From Lachnospiraceae bacterium (GTDB lineage Bacteria; Bacillota; Clostridia; Lachnospirales; Lachnospiraceae): a stretch of DNA of 64,000 bases. The position numbers were made by a program, and so were the translations under genes. The stretch covers positions 30,363-94,362 of the forward strand of contig CAJTCY010000016.1 of NCBI GenBank assembly GCA_910575075.1, read 5' to 3'. Every line of letters starts with the position of its first letter. The stretch's first letter is position 1. The notes beneath the pieces were generated by a model. The model saw only the letters and a list, made by a program, of their open reading frames with translations. It was not told the DNA's origin and did not search any database. Below are positions 35,760 through 44,638 of this stretch, one piece after another.

Positions 35760-36433
35760 TCTCCCATCTTATACCCCATCCCCCGGATCGTTTTAATCAA
35801 CAGAGGGTTTTGAGGGTCTTCTTCAATTTTTTCCCGCAGGCGTTTGATATATACGGTCAGTGTATTGTCGTTGACAAATTCTCCGGCAATGTCCCAGAGC
35901 GCTTCCAGTAGCTGAGAGCGGGATAATATAATTCCCTGGTTGTTGAGAAAATATAACAGGAGCCTGTATTCCAGAGCTGACAGTATAATTTCCTGTCCGT
36001 CTTTCTTCACAGTGCCCCGCACGATATCCGCTCGGATAGTTCCGCATTCCAGAAAAGTATTTGATTTGCCGTAGCGGCGCAGGATGTTGTGGATGCGTGA
36101 GATGAGCTCACGGGGACGGAAAGGCTTGGAGATATAATCGTCTGCGCCAAGATCAAGTCCGGTCACGACACTGTATTCGTCGCCCGAGGCCGTAAGAAAA
36201 ATGACAGGAAGCTCTGTGGATGATTTGGCTGCCCGGCAGACTGCAAATCCGTTTCCGTCAGCAAGAGAAACGTCAAGAAGAATCAGATCGAATTCTGCTG
36301 CGGATGTTTCCAGAACCTGCAGTGCTTTGCACTGACCATCCACTGAAGTGATGCAGAAGCCTTCTTTTTGTAAAAATTCTGTCAGGTTGGCTACGATGCT
36401 CCGGTCGTCTTCTACCAGTAAAATATGTGTCAT
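35756..36433 (-). CDS. OmpR-family response regulator (BceR-like)
   Basis: 225 residues from ATG 36433, with AAAGGAG upstream; the frame continues 16 codons into a MITE-like element without a start signal. Receiver with DD pair (LLVEDDRS), LILLDVSLADG, YISKPFR; C-terminal winged helix ending TIRGMGYKMGE. Partner of the intramembrane-sensing kinase; the predicted targets are the boxes upstream of the ABC ATPase. Its leader contains a whole MITE-like element. Confidence 0.94.
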   Translation of the reverse strand: MTHILLVEDDRSIVANLTEFLQKEGFCITSVDGQCKALQVLETSAAEFDLILLDVSLADGNGFAVCRAAKSSTELPVIFLTASGDEYSVVTGLDLGADDYISKPFRPRELISRIHNILRRYGKSNTFLECGTIRADIVRGTVKKDGQEIILSALEYRLLLYFLNNQGIILSRSQLLEALWDIAGEFVNDNTLTVYIKRLREKIEEDPQNPLLIKTIRGMGYKMGE

Positions 36434-36459
36434 TGCGGGCTCCTTTCTGTGATAAATTA

Positions 36460-36742
36460 TAGGCAATTGCGAAACTATCAAATTATCGAAATTTCATATA
36501 CAATTCATACAATTGTATTTAAATATTTTATTCATATAAACGCACAAAATGCAGAACGTACCAAACATTCCAATGAGCCTTTTACTACAAAAACCATGTT
36601 CAGCAAAGGCTTCCATGGTTTTTAAGTCTCATTTCCATGGTACTAAATGCATTTTTTAGCGTTTATATGATAAAATATTTTTTCTCAAATTTTTTGAATT
36701 GTATATGAAATTCGTAAAACTATTGAGTTTCGCAATTACCTA
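36460..36742. mobile_element. MITE-like palindromic element, copy 2
   Basis: 283 bp beginning TAGGCAATTGCGAAACT and ending CGCAATTACCTA. Its reverse complement matches copy 1 (4850-5135) over the full length, with the core almost identical. It is flanked by ATAAATTA (36452-36459 and 36743-36750), an 8-bp candidate target duplication. It lies between the inferred promoter (36784-36812) and the start of the BceR-like gene, in opposite orientation to copy 1 relative to the downstream regulator. Confidence 0.9.
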
Positions 36743-36783
36743 ATAAATTACCTAATAAATTATCTTTGAATCTGATAAATTTT

Positions 36784-36812
36784 ATCTTATCATTTACCAG
36801 GAAGGCTTTCAA
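36784..36812 (-). promoter_or_regulatory. Promoter of the BceRS-like operon
   Basis: On the minus strand TTGAAA (36812-36807), 17-bp spacer, TAAGAT (36789-36784). It faces the MITE-like element and the regulator gene, giving a leader of about 340 bases. The rest of the gap to the glucokinase gene (36813-37087) has a small hairpin (GCAGAG/CTCTGC near 36930-36958) and nothing else recognised. Confidence 0.55.
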
Positions 36813-37087
36813 GAGTCATAAATAAAAATTAATTTTACACCAGAAGCAGCATGAAGAGGGTTCTGGAGAGAAGATGGATAAGATTTCGGAAATAACTTTG
36901 AAAGAGGGGATTTGTATGATAAAATGAAACATGCAGAGGGCAAAACTGTCTCTGCGTGAAGGGGCGCGGGGTATATAATTGCCTGTTTATATTATGAAAA
37001 ATAAAGGACAATAATAGTGGTAAGAATTTACTGATTCTTTCACGAACTGCCTGGTTGTGCAAAAAAACGCACAGAATGGAGGAAACT

Positions 37088-38029
37088 ATGAAAAAATATG
37101 GATTTGGCGTAGATATTGGCGGAACTACCTGTAAAATTGGTTTATTTGAAACCACAGGGCAGCTTATGGAGAAGTGGGAAATTCCCACAGATACCAGGGA
37201 AGAAGGGAAAAATATTCTTTCTGATATTGCAGAATCGCTGCATGAAAAAATGGACCAGCACTGCATTTCGAAAGAAGAACTGGAAGGAATCGGCGTGGGG
37301 CTCCCAGGGCCGGTGCGCATGGATGGAATTGTTCCAGTCTGTGTAAATCTGGGATGGAAGAGTAAGAATGTATCTCAGGAATTGGAGGCCATGATGGATC
37401 ATATTCCAGTGAAAGCAGCAAATGATGCCAATGTGGCAGCGCTGGGCGAGATGTGGCAGGGGGGAGGCAAAGGATGTGAAAATGTGGTGATGGTGACATT
37501 GGGCACTGGCGTAGGCGGAGGGATTATTGTAGGCGGCAGGATTGTGTCTGGCAGCAATGGTGCCGGAGGAGAAATCGGCCATATTACAGTGAACCCTCAT
37601 GAGGAAATTTCCTGTAACTGCGGCAGAAAGGGATGCCTGGAGCAGTACGCTTCTGCGACGGGAATCACAAGGCTTGCCAGAGAGCGTCTTGCAGGAGCAC
37701 ATGAGAAATCCCTTTTGGACCAAACAGAAGAAGTGACTGCAAAGGCAGTATTTGACGCCTATAAAGAAGGAGATGCCGTTGCGGCAGAAATTGTGGAAAA
37801 GTTTGCCCGTATTCTCGGCAATGCATTGAGTAATATTGCCTGTGTGGCAGATCCGGAAGTTTTTGTGATTGGCGGCGGAGTGTCCAAAGCTGGGAAACCG
37901 CTGCTGGATGCTGTGCATAAATATTACTGCAAGTCAGCCTTTTCCTCTTGTACAGATACCAGGTTTGCGCTGGCTTCTTTGGGAAATGACGCGGGAATGT
38001 ACGGTTGCGTTAAATTGATTTTGGATTGA
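37088..38029 (+). CDS. glcK: ROK-family glucokinase
   Basis: 313 residues from ATG 37088 (TGGAGGAAACT upstream). ATP phosphate motif GVDIGGTTCKIGLF, sugar-binding AANDANVAALGE and GGEIGHITV, zinc motif CNCGRKGCLEQYAS with the ROK signature. It phosphorylates glucose entering from transport or from intracellular oligosaccharide hydrolysis. Monocistronic by spacing. Confidence 0.94.
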   Translation: MKKYGFGVDIGGTTCKIGLFETTGQLMEKWEIPTDTREEGKNILSDIAESLHEKMDQHCISKEELEGIGVGLPGPVRMDGIVPVCVNLGWKSKNVSQELEAMMDHIPVKAANDANVAALGEMWQGGGKGCENVVMVTLGTGVGGGIIVGGRIVSGSNGAGGEIGHITVNPHEEISCNCGRKGCLEQYASATGITRLARERLAGAHEKSLLDQTEEVTAKAVFDAYKEGDAVAAEIVEKFARILGNALSNIACVADPEVFVIGGGVSKAGKPLLDAVHKYYCKSAFSSCTDTRFALASLGNDAGMYGCVKLILD

Positions 38030-38041
38030 AAAAATATACAC

Positions 38042-38070
38042 TTTTCAGATGCTGTATTTTGTGGTATGAT
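38042..38070 (+). promoter_or_regulatory. Promoter of the proline symporter gene
   Basis: TTTTCA (38042-38047), 17-bp spacer, TATGAT (38065-38070) with TGG just before the -10 (extended -10). It lies 77 bp before the putP start. Confidence 0.5.
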
Positions 38071-38146
38071 ATCGAAAGACACTGTGCCGTGTTATAAATG
38101 GCATAGGAGATTTTATACACAGACTGATTGAAAAGGAGATATAAGT

Positions 38147-39688
38147 ATGAGTACAGCATCTATTTGCATATTAATCACCATAGTGATTTATCTTGCAGGA
38201 ATGTTAGCGATTGGCTTTTATTTTGCCAGGAAGAATGAATCATCTTCTGATTTCTATCTTGGCGGAAGAAAATTAGGACCGCTGGTAACTGCGATGAGCG
38301 CAGAAGCCTCTGATATGTCAGGCTATCTGCTGATGGGGCTGCCAGGGCTTGCCTATCTGTCCGGTGTTGCGGATGTGGGCTGGACCGTAGTGGGACTGGC
38401 AGTGGGTACATATTTGAACTGGCTGTTTACGGCAAGGCGTCTGCGCCGGTATACGCAGATTACCAATTCTTTTACACTGCCCCAGTTTTTTTCCAACCGT
38501 TTTCATGATAAGAGAAATATCTTGACGTTGATTGCAGCATGTATCATCATTGTATTTTTTATACCGTATACAGCTTCTGGCTTTGCAGCCTGCGGAAAGC
38601 TTTTTTCCTCTCTGTTTGGCATGGATTATATGACTGCAATGATTATTTCAGCAATTGTCATTGTAGGGTATACAGCGGCAGGAGGATTTCTTGCGGCGTC
38701 CACCACAGATTTTATCCAGAGCATTATTATGACCTTTGCTATACTGTTTGTTCTGGTTTTTGCTACGATCTCAGCAGGCGGAGTGGGGGCAGTCATGGAA
38801 AATGCAAAAGCTCTGCCCGGGTATCTGTCTTTTAACAGTACTTATGTGGCTGCAGAAGGAGCAGCTGCGCCCTACGGTTTTTTAAAGATTGTTTCTACGT
38901 GTGCCTGGGGGCTTGGGTATTTCGGAATGCCCCATATTCTGCTGAGGTTTATGGCGATTGAAGATGAAACCAAATTAAAATTGTCCCGCCGTGTAGCTTC
39001 CGTCTGGGTTGTAATTGCCATGGCAGTTGCAGTCATGATCGGGGTGATCGGAAACGCACTGAGTAAGTCAGGTGTCATAACAGCTCTTTCCGGAGCAGAT
39101 ACGGAGACGGTTATTGTCCGCATTGCCGATTTATTATCTACGTTTGGCGTTGTTCCAGCGTTGGTGGCAGGTTTGATTCTGGCTGGCATACTGGCAAGTA
39201 CCATGTCAACGGCGGATTCCCAGCTTCTGGCAGCGTCATCCAGTGTGTCGCAGAATATTCTGCAGGAAGCATTTCATCTGAAACTTTCCCAGAGAACCAG
39301 TATGATGGCAGCCAGGCTGACAGTTATTATAATTGCGGTTCTTGGTATTGTGATTGCCAGAGATCCTAACAGTTCAATTTTCGGTATTGTTTCGTTTGCC
39401 TGGGCTGGGTTTGGCGCGAGTTTCGGACCGCTGGTGATCTGTGCTCTGTTCTGGAAACGCACGACTTTGCCAGGAGCTGTCCTGGGAATGATAGCAGGAG
39501 GCATTTCTGTATTTATATGGAAATATCTGGTTGCGCCTATGGGCGGTGTGTTTGCTATATATGAACTTCTGCCGGCGTTTATTGTTGGAATTGCGGTAAT
39601 TGTTGTGGTCAGTTTGATGACCAAAGCCCCAGAACAGGATATTTTAGATGAATTTGAGGCGGCAAAAGCTGCCACTGTGATAAAATAA
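38147..39688 (+). CDS. putP: Sodium/proline symporter (SSS family)
   Basis: 513 residues with about 13 membrane helices. SSS signatures: SDFYLGGRKLGPLVTAMSAEASDMSGYLLMG and GFGASFGPLVICALFW (quoted in part), plus ILASTMSTADSQLLAASSS, the sodium-site helix. The AEASDMSGYLLMG stretch is that of PutP. Imports proline with Na+. ATG follows AAAAGGAGATATAAGT. A strong terminator lies 41 bp after the stop. Confidence 0.93.
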   Translation: MSTASICILITIVIYLAGMLAIGFYFARKNESSSDFYLGGRKLGPLVTAMSAEASDMSGYLLMGLPGLAYLSGVADVGWTVVGLAVGTYLNWLFTARRLRRYTQITNSFTLPQFFSNRFHDKRNILTLIAACIIIVFFIPYTASGFAACGKLFSSLFGMDYMTAMIISAIVIVGYTAAGGFLAASTTDFIQSIIMTFAILFVLVFATISAGGVGAVMENAKALPGYLSFNSTYVAAEGAAAPYGFLKIVSTCAWGLGYFGMPHILLRFMAIEDETKLKLSRRVASVWVVIAMAVAVMIGVIGNALSKSGVITALSGADTETVIVRIADLLSTFGVVPALVAGLILAGILASTMSTADSQLLAASSSVSQNILQEAFHLKLSQRTSMMAARLTVIIIAVLGIVIARDPNSSIFGIVSFAWAGFGASFGPLVICALFWKRTTLPGAVLGMIAGGISVFIWKYLVAPMGGVFAIYELLPAFIVGIAVIVVVSLMTKAPEQDILDEFEAAKAATVIK

Positions 39689-39728
39689 AAGTATTTTGCA
39701 CTGATATTGACAGGAATAAGCGATAAAT

Positions 39729-39766
39729 AAGCCTACCTTGTACTTTGCGGTTCAGGTAGGCTTTTC
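39729..39766 (+). terminator. Rho-independent terminator after putP
   Basis: AAGCCTACCT (39729-39738) and AGGTAGGCTT (39754-39763) form a perfect 10-bp stem followed by TTTCGT. The rest of the gap to 39915 shows no gene. Confidence 0.9.
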
Positions 39767-39914
39767 GTATCTTTGGAGGCTGACCACTTTGCGGGCGGCT
39801 TCTTTTTGTATCATAGAATGGTTGCAAAATACGATAACTTGAAACAAAATTATATTCCTAAATTCCAAGGAAAATGGTACGATAACATTATAAATCATAA
39901 AGGAGGATTTAGGG

Positions 39915-42900
39915 ATGCGACTTAGAAAAAAATTATCAGCGCTGTTTTTGTCTGTGACGATGTTAATGCCACAGGTTTCCGGGATGACTTTGTGGGCAGC
40001 GCAGGAGAAGGAAGAGACAGTAATCAGGGCTTCCGATCAGGGAAAGATACTGGAATTGTCTTTTGACGGAAAAGAAAATGGGCTTACCAGTCCAGGGGTA
40101 AAGATCACCATGAATGGAAACCTGTCTTTTTCCAGTGACACGGCACATTCTGGCCAATCTCTGAAATTTGATGGAAATGCGGCAAATTATCTGTCAGTCA
40201 CAGATGAGAGCGGAGGGAGTCTGTTAAAAGGGTATGATAATCTAACCATTTCCTATTGGAGCAGAACCCCCTATATGAACGGCTGCAACTGGGCGACATA
40301 TCTTGCTCCGAATGGCGAGGCGGTAAATGGTGCCGCGCCGACCTATCTGGCGGTGTCAGACCAGACAAGTATGCGGGTGGAACGTTACCGGAACGGAAGG
40401 GCCGCAACAGAGGTGACGGCCAGAAGCACGGCGGATGCCTGGAAGATGGTGACAGTAGTCATAGAAGAAGACCAGACTACCATGTATATCGATGGCAGGA
40501 AAAGGACTTGCATCAAAAATGCAAACAAGCTCTCAGATATCATAGGAGAAAATGGAATCTTTTATATCGGAAGGGCAAACTGGGGCGCAGGAGAAGGCCT
40601 TAGAGGATGGCTGGATGATTATTCGGTTTACAATTATGCCATGAACGCTGAAGAAGTAAAGAATCTTTACAGGGGTTCTCTGGGGACGCCGGAAGAACTT
40701 TTAGCGGACGCTGAAAATCAGATTCATATTCCAGAAACGGTAACGGGAAATCTTACTTTGCTTGAAGAGACAGAGAGCGGCGTAAAAATAGCATGGACTT
40801 CTTCTAAGGAAGATGTCATCAGCACGCAGGCAGTGCCTTGTGAGACATATTACAGGGAAGTAGATATCCCGGCAGGCGTTGTCACACGCCAGCCCAGTGA
40901 TACGCAGGTAACATTAACTGCAAAATTTTCCTGTGGAAATGCAGTTCGGGAGAAACAGTATCCTGTGACTGTAAAGGCAGCAAAGGGTAAGGAAGAATAT
41001 GTGGGATATCTGTATGCACACTTCAACGAACATGCAGGAACTGCTTATGACGGTATTCAGCAGATTTTCTTTGGGGTCAGTAAAAATGGAAAAGACTGGA
41101 CAGCACTGAATAACAATCAGTTTGTGGCAGAGTCTAATGTGGGGGATTATGGAGTGCGTGATCCTTACATCATCCGTTCAGCAGAAGGAGACAGGTTCTA
41201 TCTGATTGCCACAGACCTGGATATCAACGGATATAAATACCCTGACAACTGGACAATGATGGCGTCTCAGGGAAGTATGGGACTTGTAATCTGGGAATCA
41301 GAGGATTTGGTAAACTGGTCCGAGCCAAGGCTGGTAGATGTGGCTTCCGAAATCAATGCAGGCATGGCATGGGCTCCGGAAGCAATCTATGATGAGGCGA
41401 CGGGAGAATATCTGGTATTTTGGTCCAGCGGCAAAGCAAATGGCAAGTGCAATTATATTTATGTGGCAAAGACCAGAGATTTCTGGAACTTTACAGAGCC
41501 AGAACTGTATTCAAATGCGTCAAACCTTAATGACGGCACGCCAGACGATAAGGGAAATCCACGAGGAAATATTGATGCCTCTATTTACAAAGAAGGAGAT
41601 ACATACTACCGTCTGATTAAGGATGAGAGTGATATCAGTATCCGCCTGCAGTCGAGTAAGAAGCTGCTGGCTTACGGACCAGATTTAAAAGCAGATGATT
41701 ATGTGGCTGTGACCTGGAATGAGGATGATGAAAAACTGCCGAACCGCGGGGCTTTGTTTCAGAGAATCAATAATGAAGGAACCATTACGGTGGAAGATTC
41801 CTCAGGAAAGACTGTGACAAAACCTTGTCTGGAACAGTTTGCGTATAGTTATGAAGGGCCAACAATGTTCAAATTTAATGACAGAGAAGAATGGTGCATA
41901 CTTGTAGATGAATACGGCCGCGGCTCGGTATCTGGCAGCGGACCTGCAAGGGGTTATATTCCCTTTGTTACCAAGAATCTGGATCAGGAGAACAGCGTAT
42001 ATCTTCCCAGCGATGATGAATTTATTATGCCAGATGCTGCAAAGCATGGAACAGTGATTCCTATCACGCAGAAAGAATATGACGCTTTAATGGCAAAATG
42101 GGGAACGCCGAAACAGGAAGGCAATCAAACATTGTCCAATCGTCCGGTGTTAAAGTATGATTTTGAGAAAGCAGAAGGAAAAATAGTGAAAGACACTTCT
42201 CAGGCAGGGGCAGAGAACAATGGAACACTCAAGGGAGATGCGGAAGTAGTTCAGGTGGAAGGAAAGGGAAATGTACTGCAGCTTAACGGTTCTGGAAGCC
42301 TTGCATTTCCGCAGGGATTTTTTGACGGTCTCTCCAATATGACGCTTTCCATGGATGTATGTCTGTCTGGGGAGGCAGCAGTATTTTCCATGGGAAGCAC
42401 CGTAAAAAACAAGATTTCCAGCTATACCGTGACTGCAAATGGGGCAGAGAAAAGGGATAGATATTGGGATGCCCTGCCGGCACAAAAATACCTGAATCTG
42501 AACCTCACAGGTCAGTCGGTATCGGGAGAGATTACCACATTCAATGAGTTTGGCAAGTTTGAAGTTTCTTCTGAGAAGAATTTGAATCTCAAAGATAACT
42601 GGAAAAATGTTGCCATTGTCATGGATCAGCATGTAATGTCCATTTATGTGGATAAAGAGCTTGTGGCAAGGCATGAGCATGTGAGAAGCGTGGAAGAGCT
42701 GGGAAGCAGCCTTACAGCGGTTTTGGGCGCATCTTATGGCGAAGAACGAGGATTTAAAGGTTATATTGACAATGTTACCGTGTACGGCTGGTCGGCAGAA
42801 AATATGGACAATCCGGAACAGGCAAATCAGGAGGCAGCTAACCAGGTAGTGGCATTGATACAGGCTATCGGCAAAGTGAATGCAGCCTCCAAAGCAAAGA

Positions 42901-43688
42901 TTGAGGAAGCTAGAAAGGCGTACAATTCCCTGACAGATGTACAAAAGACACTTGTGACAAATGTATCTGTGCTGGACAAGGCGGAAATGGAATATAAAGA
43001 TCTGGAGAACCAGCAAACGGGTAATATAGATATTTCGAAAGCTGTGGTCAGCAGCATTTCCGCTCAGAATTATACAGGAAAAGAGATCAAACCACAGTTT
43101 ACAGTTATCTGCAATGGAACAAAACTGAATGAGGGAACAGATTATAGTGTTGACTATCAGAAAAATAAAAATATAGGAACAGCACAAATTCTCATTACAG
43201 GCAAAGGAAAATATACTGGAAAGGCTGCCGGAAATTTTCAAATTACAGTGTTTAAAGGCAAGACTTATCAAGCTGGAAAGTATAAATATAAAATGACAAA
43301 TGCTAACATTTCTGGAAAGGGAACGGTTGCTTTAACCGGGGTAAACAGCAAGAGTATCAAACAGATTAAAGTAATGGATACCGTTTCATTGGGCGGAAAG
43401 AAGTTCAAGGTAACAGCAGTGGGGGATAATGCCTTTAAAAACTGCAGAAAAGCCGTTTCTGCCAGTATTGGCAAGAATGTACGTACAATTGGCAGACAGG
43501 CATTTATGAATTGCGGCCAGTTGAAGAAAATTACCATCAAATCGACTGCATTGAAACAGGTGGGAAAGAACGCACTTAAAGGTATCAGCAAAAAGGCAGT
43601 TGTAAAGGTGCCTGCAAAAAATTTGAAAAAATATCAGAAAATTTTAAAAGGAAAGGGGCAGAATAGACAGGTAAAGATTAAAAAATAG
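39915..43688 (+). CDS. Secreted GH43 family glycosidase with two lamin-G domains
   Basis: 1257 residues. Signal peptide (cleavage near residue 29, TLWAAQ). Lamin-G-like domain about 45-250, Ig-like about 255-360, five-blade GH43 about 365-735 with catalytic acids in GVRDPYIIRS, RGNIDASIYKEG and YEGPTMFKF, second lamin-G-like about 740-970, helical segment 975-1035, Ig-like 1040-1115, and basic LRR-like C-terminal module 1120-1257. The last three modules match the xylanase at 12.3 kb. GH43 members cleave arabino- or xylo-side chains and backbones. ATG follows AAAGGAGG. Confidence 0.93.
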   Translation: MRLRKKLSALFLSVTMLMPQVSGMTLWAAQEKEETVIRASDQGKILELSFDGKENGLTSPGVKITMNGNLSFSSDTAHSGQSLKFDGNAANYLSVTDESGGSLLKGYDNLTISYWSRTPYMNGCNWATYLAPNGEAVNGAAPTYLAVSDQTSMRVERYRNGRAATEVTARSTADAWKMVTVVIEEDQTTMYIDGRKRTCIKNANKLSDIIGENGIFYIGRANWGAGEGLRGWLDDYSVYNYAMNAEEVKNLYRGSLGTPEELLADAENQIHIPETVTGNLTLLEETESGVKIAWTSSKEDVISTQAVPCETYYREVDIPAGVVTRQPSDTQVTLTAKFSCGNAVREKQYPVTVKAAKGKEEYVGYLYAHFNEHAGTAYDGIQQIFFGVSKNGKDWTALNNNQFVAESNVGDYGVRDPYIIRSAEGDRFYLIATDLDINGYKYPDNWTMMASQGSMGLVIWESEDLVNWSEPRLVDVASEINAGMAWAPEAIYDEATGEYLVFWSSGKANGKCNYIYVAKTRDFWNFTEPELYSNASNLNDGTPDDKGNPRGNIDASIYKEGDTYYRLIKDESDISIRLQSSKKLLAYGPDLKADDYVAVTWNEDDEKLPNRGALFQRINNEGTITVEDSSGKTVTKPCLEQFAYSYEGPTMFKFNDREEWCILVDEYGRGSVSGSGPARGYIPFVTKNLDQENSVYLPSDDEFIMPDAAKHGTVIPITQKEYDALMAKWGTPKQEGNQTLSNRPVLKYDFEKAEGKIVKDTSQAGAENNGTLKGDAEVVQVEGKGNVLQLNGSGSLAFPQGFFDGLSNMTLSMDVCLSGEAAVFSMGSTVKNKISSYTVTANGAEKRDRYWDALPAQKYLNLNLTGQSVSGEITTFNEFGKFEVSSEKNLNLKDNWKNVAIVMDQHVMSIYVDKELVARHEHVRSVEELGSSLTAVLGASYGEERGFKGYIDNVTVYGWSAENMDNPEQANQEAANQVVALIQAIGKVNAASKAKIEEARKAYNSLTDVQKTLVTNVSVLDKAEMEYKDLENQQTGNIDISKAVVSSISAQNYTGKEIKPQFTVICNGTKLNEGTDYSVDYQKNKNIGTAQILITGKGKYTGKAAGNFQITVFKGKTYQAGKYKYKMTNANISGKGTVALTGVNSKSIKQIKVMDTVSLGGKKFKVTAVGDNAFKNCRKAVSASIGKNVRTIGRQAFMNCGQLKKITIKSTALKQVGKNALKGISKKAVVKVPAKNLKKYQKILKGKGQNRQVKIKK

Positions 43689-43727
43689 AATACGCAGATT
43701 TTAAGTTTCTGTTTCTGAAAATACTAA

Positions 43728-43867
43728 AGAATGTGATAGAATACTGTGTGCCAGGAGCGTGTTGCTGAGAACGAAAGTTATCTTTCATAAGCGCAGCAGT
43801 TCCATAGAGGAGGTGTATTGCACTATTTTGATATCCTGATTCTGATTTCAAATTTCTATCACATTCT
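43728..43867. repeat. Perfect 14-bp inverted repeat upstream of two-component system 3
   Basis: AGAATGTGATAGAA (43728-43741) and TTCTATCACATTCT (43854-43867) are exact reverse complements separated by 112 bp in the 260-bp gap between the GH43 and regulator genes. The loop holds a purine-rich GAGGAGGTG without a reading frame of note. Role unknown: terminal repeats of a small element, operator pair or stem of a leader RNA. Confidence 0.65.
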
Positions 43868-43948
43868 TATTTTATGCTATTTTAGGGAAATTCTCTTGGA
43901 AAAAGATGACTAAACGGATAAATTCGGAGGAGAAGCAGAGGAAAACTT

Positions 43949-44638
43949 ATGGAGAAAATTACAGTTCTGGTTGTAGAAGATGAAATAAAACTATTGAAAA
44001 CCCTGTCTGATTTTCTTAAAATAAATAAGTATACAGTATATCAGGCAGCAGATGGATTAAATGCAATACAGGAGTACAATGCACACAAAGAGGAAATTGA
44101 TATTGTGCTTTTGGATGTTATGCTGCCCTTTATGGATGGATATGAGGTTCTGAAACAGATTCGGCTGACATCTAATGTGCCTGTAATTATGCTGACGGCT
44201 AAAGAAGAGGTAGATGACCAGCTGAAAGGATTTTCTTTTGGCGCAGATGATTATATTATTAAGCCCTATACCTTGTCCGTTGTAAAAATGCATATGGAAG
44301 CCGTGTTAAAAAGGCTGGGATACGGGCAGGATATTTTATATGCAGGAAATATCCGCATTGAAATCAATGCCAAGAAGATTTATGTGGAAGACCAATATAT
44401 TGAAACGACGCCAAAGGAATTTGAGTTGCTGTATATACTGGTGAGAAATCAGGGAAAAGTTCTGACCAGGGACTTTATTCTGGACAATATCTGGGGATAT
44501 CATTATGCTGGGGATATGCGGACAATTGATACACTGGTGAAACAGCTTAGGAAGAAACTTGGTGAAGTTTCTTATATACGTACGGTTTATGGCGTAGGAT
44601 ATTGTTTTGAGGTAGAAGGAAATGAAAAAACGCATTAA
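43949..44638 (+). CDS. OmpR-family response regulator of two-component system 3
   Basis: 229 residues. Receiver VLVVEDEIKLLKT with IVLLDVMLPFMDG and YIIKPYT, then winged helix ending RTVYGVGYCFEVEG. ATG is preceded by GGAGGAGAAGCAGAGG at a fairly long distance. The gene overlaps its kinase by 17 bp. Target promoters are not evident; the neighbours are a secreted GH43 and a MarR gene. Confidence 0.94.
   Translation: MEKITVLVVEDEIKLLKTLSDFLKINKYTVYQAADGLNAIQEYNAHKEEIDIVLLDVMLPFMDGYEVLKQIRLTSNVPVIMLTAKEEVDDQLKGFSFGADDYIIKPYTLSVVKMHMEAVLKRLGYGQDILYAGNIRIEINAKKIYVEDQYIETTPKEFELLYILVRNQGKVLTRDFILDNIWGYHYAGDMRTIDTLVKQLRKKLGEVSYIRTVYGVGYCFEVEGNEKTH

Noticed and set aside
43741..43853. Riboswitch in the 43.7 kb gap (CTGAGA-like string)
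   Set aside because: Only a short TPP-like string is present; the remaining conserved elements are missing.
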